From Dehalococcoidia bacterium (lineage in GTDB: Bacteria > Chloroflexota > Dehalococcoidia > Lucifugimonadales > UBA3495): a DNA stretch of 5,921 bases. This document shows, one piece after another, positions 4,682 to 5,921 of the stretch (position 1 is the stretch's first letter; each line of letters starts with the position of its first letter). The DNA lies in NCBI GenBank assembly GCA_022823105.1, contig JAJDXU010000186.1, positions 1-5,921 on the forward strand, read 5' to 3'. The notes under the pieces are model-generated. The model made no database searches and was not told the origin of the DNA. It worked only from the letters and a program-made list of their open reading frames with translations. Both the position numbers and the translations under genes were made by a program.

Positions 4682-5755
4682 ATGACCACTCCCACCCCGC
4701 GCACGTCGCACCCCTACCGGATGTACGACGCCATCACTGCCCAGCCCGACGCCATTGCCTCGGTGATCGACTCCCAGCGCGAACTGTGCGCCGAGGTCGG
4801 CGCGACTCTCGCCGGCAAGCGCCGCATCCACGTGGTCGGCATCGGCACGTCGTGGCACGCCGCGCTGGTCGGCGCGTCCATACTCACCGACGGCCCCGAG
4901 GCCTTCGCGCACAACTCCTTCGAGTTCTGCACGGCGACCCCGTCGGTGACCGCCGATGACGGCGTCATCGTCATCAGCCACCGGGGCACCAAGCGCTCCT
5001 CCTATGACGCGCTGGACGTTGCGGTGAGCAAGGGCGCCTACACCGTCGCCATCACGTCCACCGATCCCGGGCCGCGCATCCAGGTGGCCGACGTTGGCAT
5101 CCGCACGGTGGAGCAGGAAACGTCCTCCGCCTTCACCATCAGCTACACCACCGCGCTCACCGCGCTGGCCATGCTGAACCTGGCGATGGGCGGAACCCTC
5201 GCCGACGCCGACAATGGCCTGGCCCACCTGCCCGACTACATCGCCGCCATCCTTGCCCGTGAGGACGAGGTGAAAACCGTGGTCGCCGAGCACCAGGACA
5301 GGCGGCGGTTCATCTCCGCCGGCTGGGGAGCCAACACCGCCAACGCCTACGAGGTGGCGCTCAAGATCAAGGAGACCAGCCGCGCCGACTGCGAGGGTTT
5401 CCAGATTGAGCAACTGCTGCACGGGCCGTTCTGCTCGCTGGATCCGGAATGCCTGCTGACCCTGATCGCCACGCCCGGCGATGACCGGGGGCGCGCCCTG
5501 GACCTGACCAAAGCCGCCAACGCGCTGGGCGCTCCGGTATGGGCGCTGACCAACCGCCCCGACGGCGGGCTGGCGGAGGCCGGCGCGCGCGTGTTCCGCC
5601 TGCCGCTTTCCGCGTCGTACCTGACGCCCATTGCCAGCGTCGTGCCGCTGCAGTTGTTCACCTACCACCTGGCCCTGGCCCGAGGAACCCACCCCGACCT
5701 CTTCCAGCAGGACGTTCCCGGCCAGGCCGCCGCCCGCGTCCACTACGATTTGTAA
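4682..5755 (+). CDS. Double-SIS sugar-phosphate protein, GlmS-isomerase-like (no glutaminase domain)
   Basis: The 357-residue protein contains two SIS domains like the isomerase half of glucosamine-6-phosphate synthase (GlmS) and the related AgaS/FrlB-type deaminases. SIS1 spans about residues 40-170 with VVGIGTSWHAALVG (51-64) and ISHRGTKRSSYDAL (98-111). SIS2 spans about 205-345 with GWGANTANAYEVALKIKE (214-231) and EQLLHGP (243-249). Lys228, Glu231 and His247 fall where E. coli GlmS has Lys485, Glu488 and His504 (same 16-residue interval), so aldose/ketose isomerase or deaminase chemistry is plausible. YLTPIASVVPLQLFTYHLALARGTHPD corresponds to the GlmS C-terminal region, but the final tail, with the catalytic lysine loop, differs. 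The phosphate loop reads SHRGTK instead of SQSGET. The N-terminal glutaminase domain is absent and there is no room for it, so this is not a GlmS replacement. ATG 4682 is preceded only by a weak GAGAG (4669-4673). A 77-nt gap separates it from the next gene. Confidence 0.85.
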   Translation: MTTPTPRTSHPYRMYDAITAQPDAIASVIDSQRELCAEVGATLAGKRRIHVVGIGTSWHAALVGASILTDGPEAFAHNSFEFCTATPSVTADDGVIVISHRGTKRSSYDALDVAVSKGAYTVAITSTDPGPRIQVADVGIRTVEQETSSAFTISYTTALTALAMLNLAMGGTLADADNGLAHLPDYIAAILAREDEVKTVVAEHQDRRRFISAGWGANTANAYEVALKIKETSRADCEGFQIEQLLHGPFCSLDPECLLTLIATPGDDRGRALDLTKAANALGAPVWALTNRPDGGLAEAGARVFRLPLSASYLTPIASVVPLQLFTYHLALARGTHPDLFQQDVPGQAAARVHYDL

Positions 5756-5768
5756 CGAAACGCACGCC

Positions 5769-5805
5769 GTAGGGGCGAATCCGCCTGAGGCGGAGTCGCC
5801 CCTAC
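5769..5805. repeat. 37-nt palindromic intergenic repeat
   Basis: Left arm 5769-5785 (GTAGGGGCGAATCCGCC) and right arm 5789-5805 pair over 17 bp with one mismatch, around a 3-nt TGA loop. It starts 14 nt after the SIS stop. No T-run follows, so it is better read as a REP- or MITE-like dispersed palindrome than an intrinsic terminator, though the RNA hairpin could protect or attenuate the transcript. Palindromes starting GTAGGGGCGA are, as I recall, frequent between genes in several bacterial phyla. Confidence 0.8.
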
Positions 5806-5817
5806 AACCCAGCACCG

Positions 5818-5823
5818 AAGGAG
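5818..5823 (+). promoter_or_regulatory. Ribosome-binding site of the right-edge gene
   Basis: AAGGAG lies 9 nt before ATG 5833 and is the main support for a real gene starting there. Confidence 0.75.
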
Positions 5824-5832
5824 ATCCAAGCC

Positions 5833-5921
5833 ATGTCAACCACCAACGAAGACGCCCAGCGCCTGATCGATGAGGCCGCCCAGACCCGCGGCTACACCCT
5901 GGAGATGCACCGCATCAACGC
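5833..5921 (+). CDS. Partial gene, possibly carboxymuconolactone decarboxylase (AhpD-like) family
   Basis: Only the first 29 codons are visible: MSTTNEDAQRLIDEAAQTRG followed by YTLEMHRIN. The frame is open to the window edge and follows a good ribosome-binding site (AAGGAG, 9 nt). A helical N-terminus ending in a RGYxxEMHR-like segment resembles the start of carboxymuconolactone decarboxylase/AhpD-like proteins, but too little is present to be sure: the CxxC or catalytic segment would lie outside the window. It could be cotranscribed with the SIS gene, with the palindrome lying between them. Confidence 0.6.
   Translation, partial: MSTTNEDAQRLIDEAAQTRGYTLEMHRIN

Noticed and set aside
4616..5839. 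407-codon minus-strand open frame
   Set aside because: It is antisense to the SIS gene, with Gly/Arg/Val-rich low-complexity translation, and it crosses the palindrome and the tandem repeat. The SIS protein has clear catalytic motifs.
1..5921. CRISPR array, tRNA, rRNA or transposase gene
   Set aside because: I found no regularly spaced repeats, no tRNA-like folds and no transposase motifs on either strand.

Overview
The window is a compact stretch of GC-rich bacterial DNA with purine-rich AGGAGG-type ribosome-binding sites and short intergenic gaps. It carries two Uma2-family proteins, a PaREP1/HEPN-like gene and dispersed palindromic repeats. That combination is common in gene-family-expanded environmental lineages; I lean towards Chloroflexota (Dehalococcoidia/SAR202-like metagenomic genomes), but the sequence alone does not prove it, and Cyanobacteria, Planctomycetes or Actinobacteria remain possible.

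Layout. Positions 1-4531 are read on the minus strand. From right to left they hold: a complete Uma2-family protein (3935-4531) ending in an intrinsic-terminator-like hairpin (3855-3901); an amidohydrolase of the COG3618/Amidohydro_2 type (2784-3809); a small PaREP1/HEPN-like protein (2399-2770); and a second, paralogous amidohydrolase that one missing base has split into an N-terminal half (1749-2384) and a C-terminal half (1366-1749). Next come a short repeat-bearing gap (1223-1365), a class I SAM-dependent methyltransferase (566-1222) and a second Uma2-family protein that runs off the left edge (1-531). Positions 4682-5921 are read on the plus strand: a GlmS-isomerase-like double-SIS protein without a glutaminase domain (4682-5755), a 37-nt palindrome, and the first 29 codons of another gene (5833 onward) that may be a carboxymuconolactone decarboxylase family protein. 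The divergent spacer at 4532-4681 carries a perfect 17-bp tandem repeat and a possible extended -10 promoter.

How the genes may work together. The two amidohydrolases and the PaREP1-like gene are spaced 13-14 nt apart and probably form one transcript starting upstream of 3809. The amidohydrolases resemble each other strongly at DNA level, so the unit looks like a tandem duplication into which, or around which, the PaREP1-like gene was placed. The hydrolases and the sugar-phosphate isomerase/deaminase-like SIS protein suggest catabolism of sugar-derived or lactone compounds, but no substrate can be read from the sequence. The strongest second-look points are the split amidohydrolase with a TGATG stop/start overlap, the altered phosphate loop of the SIS protein, and the intergenic repeats.
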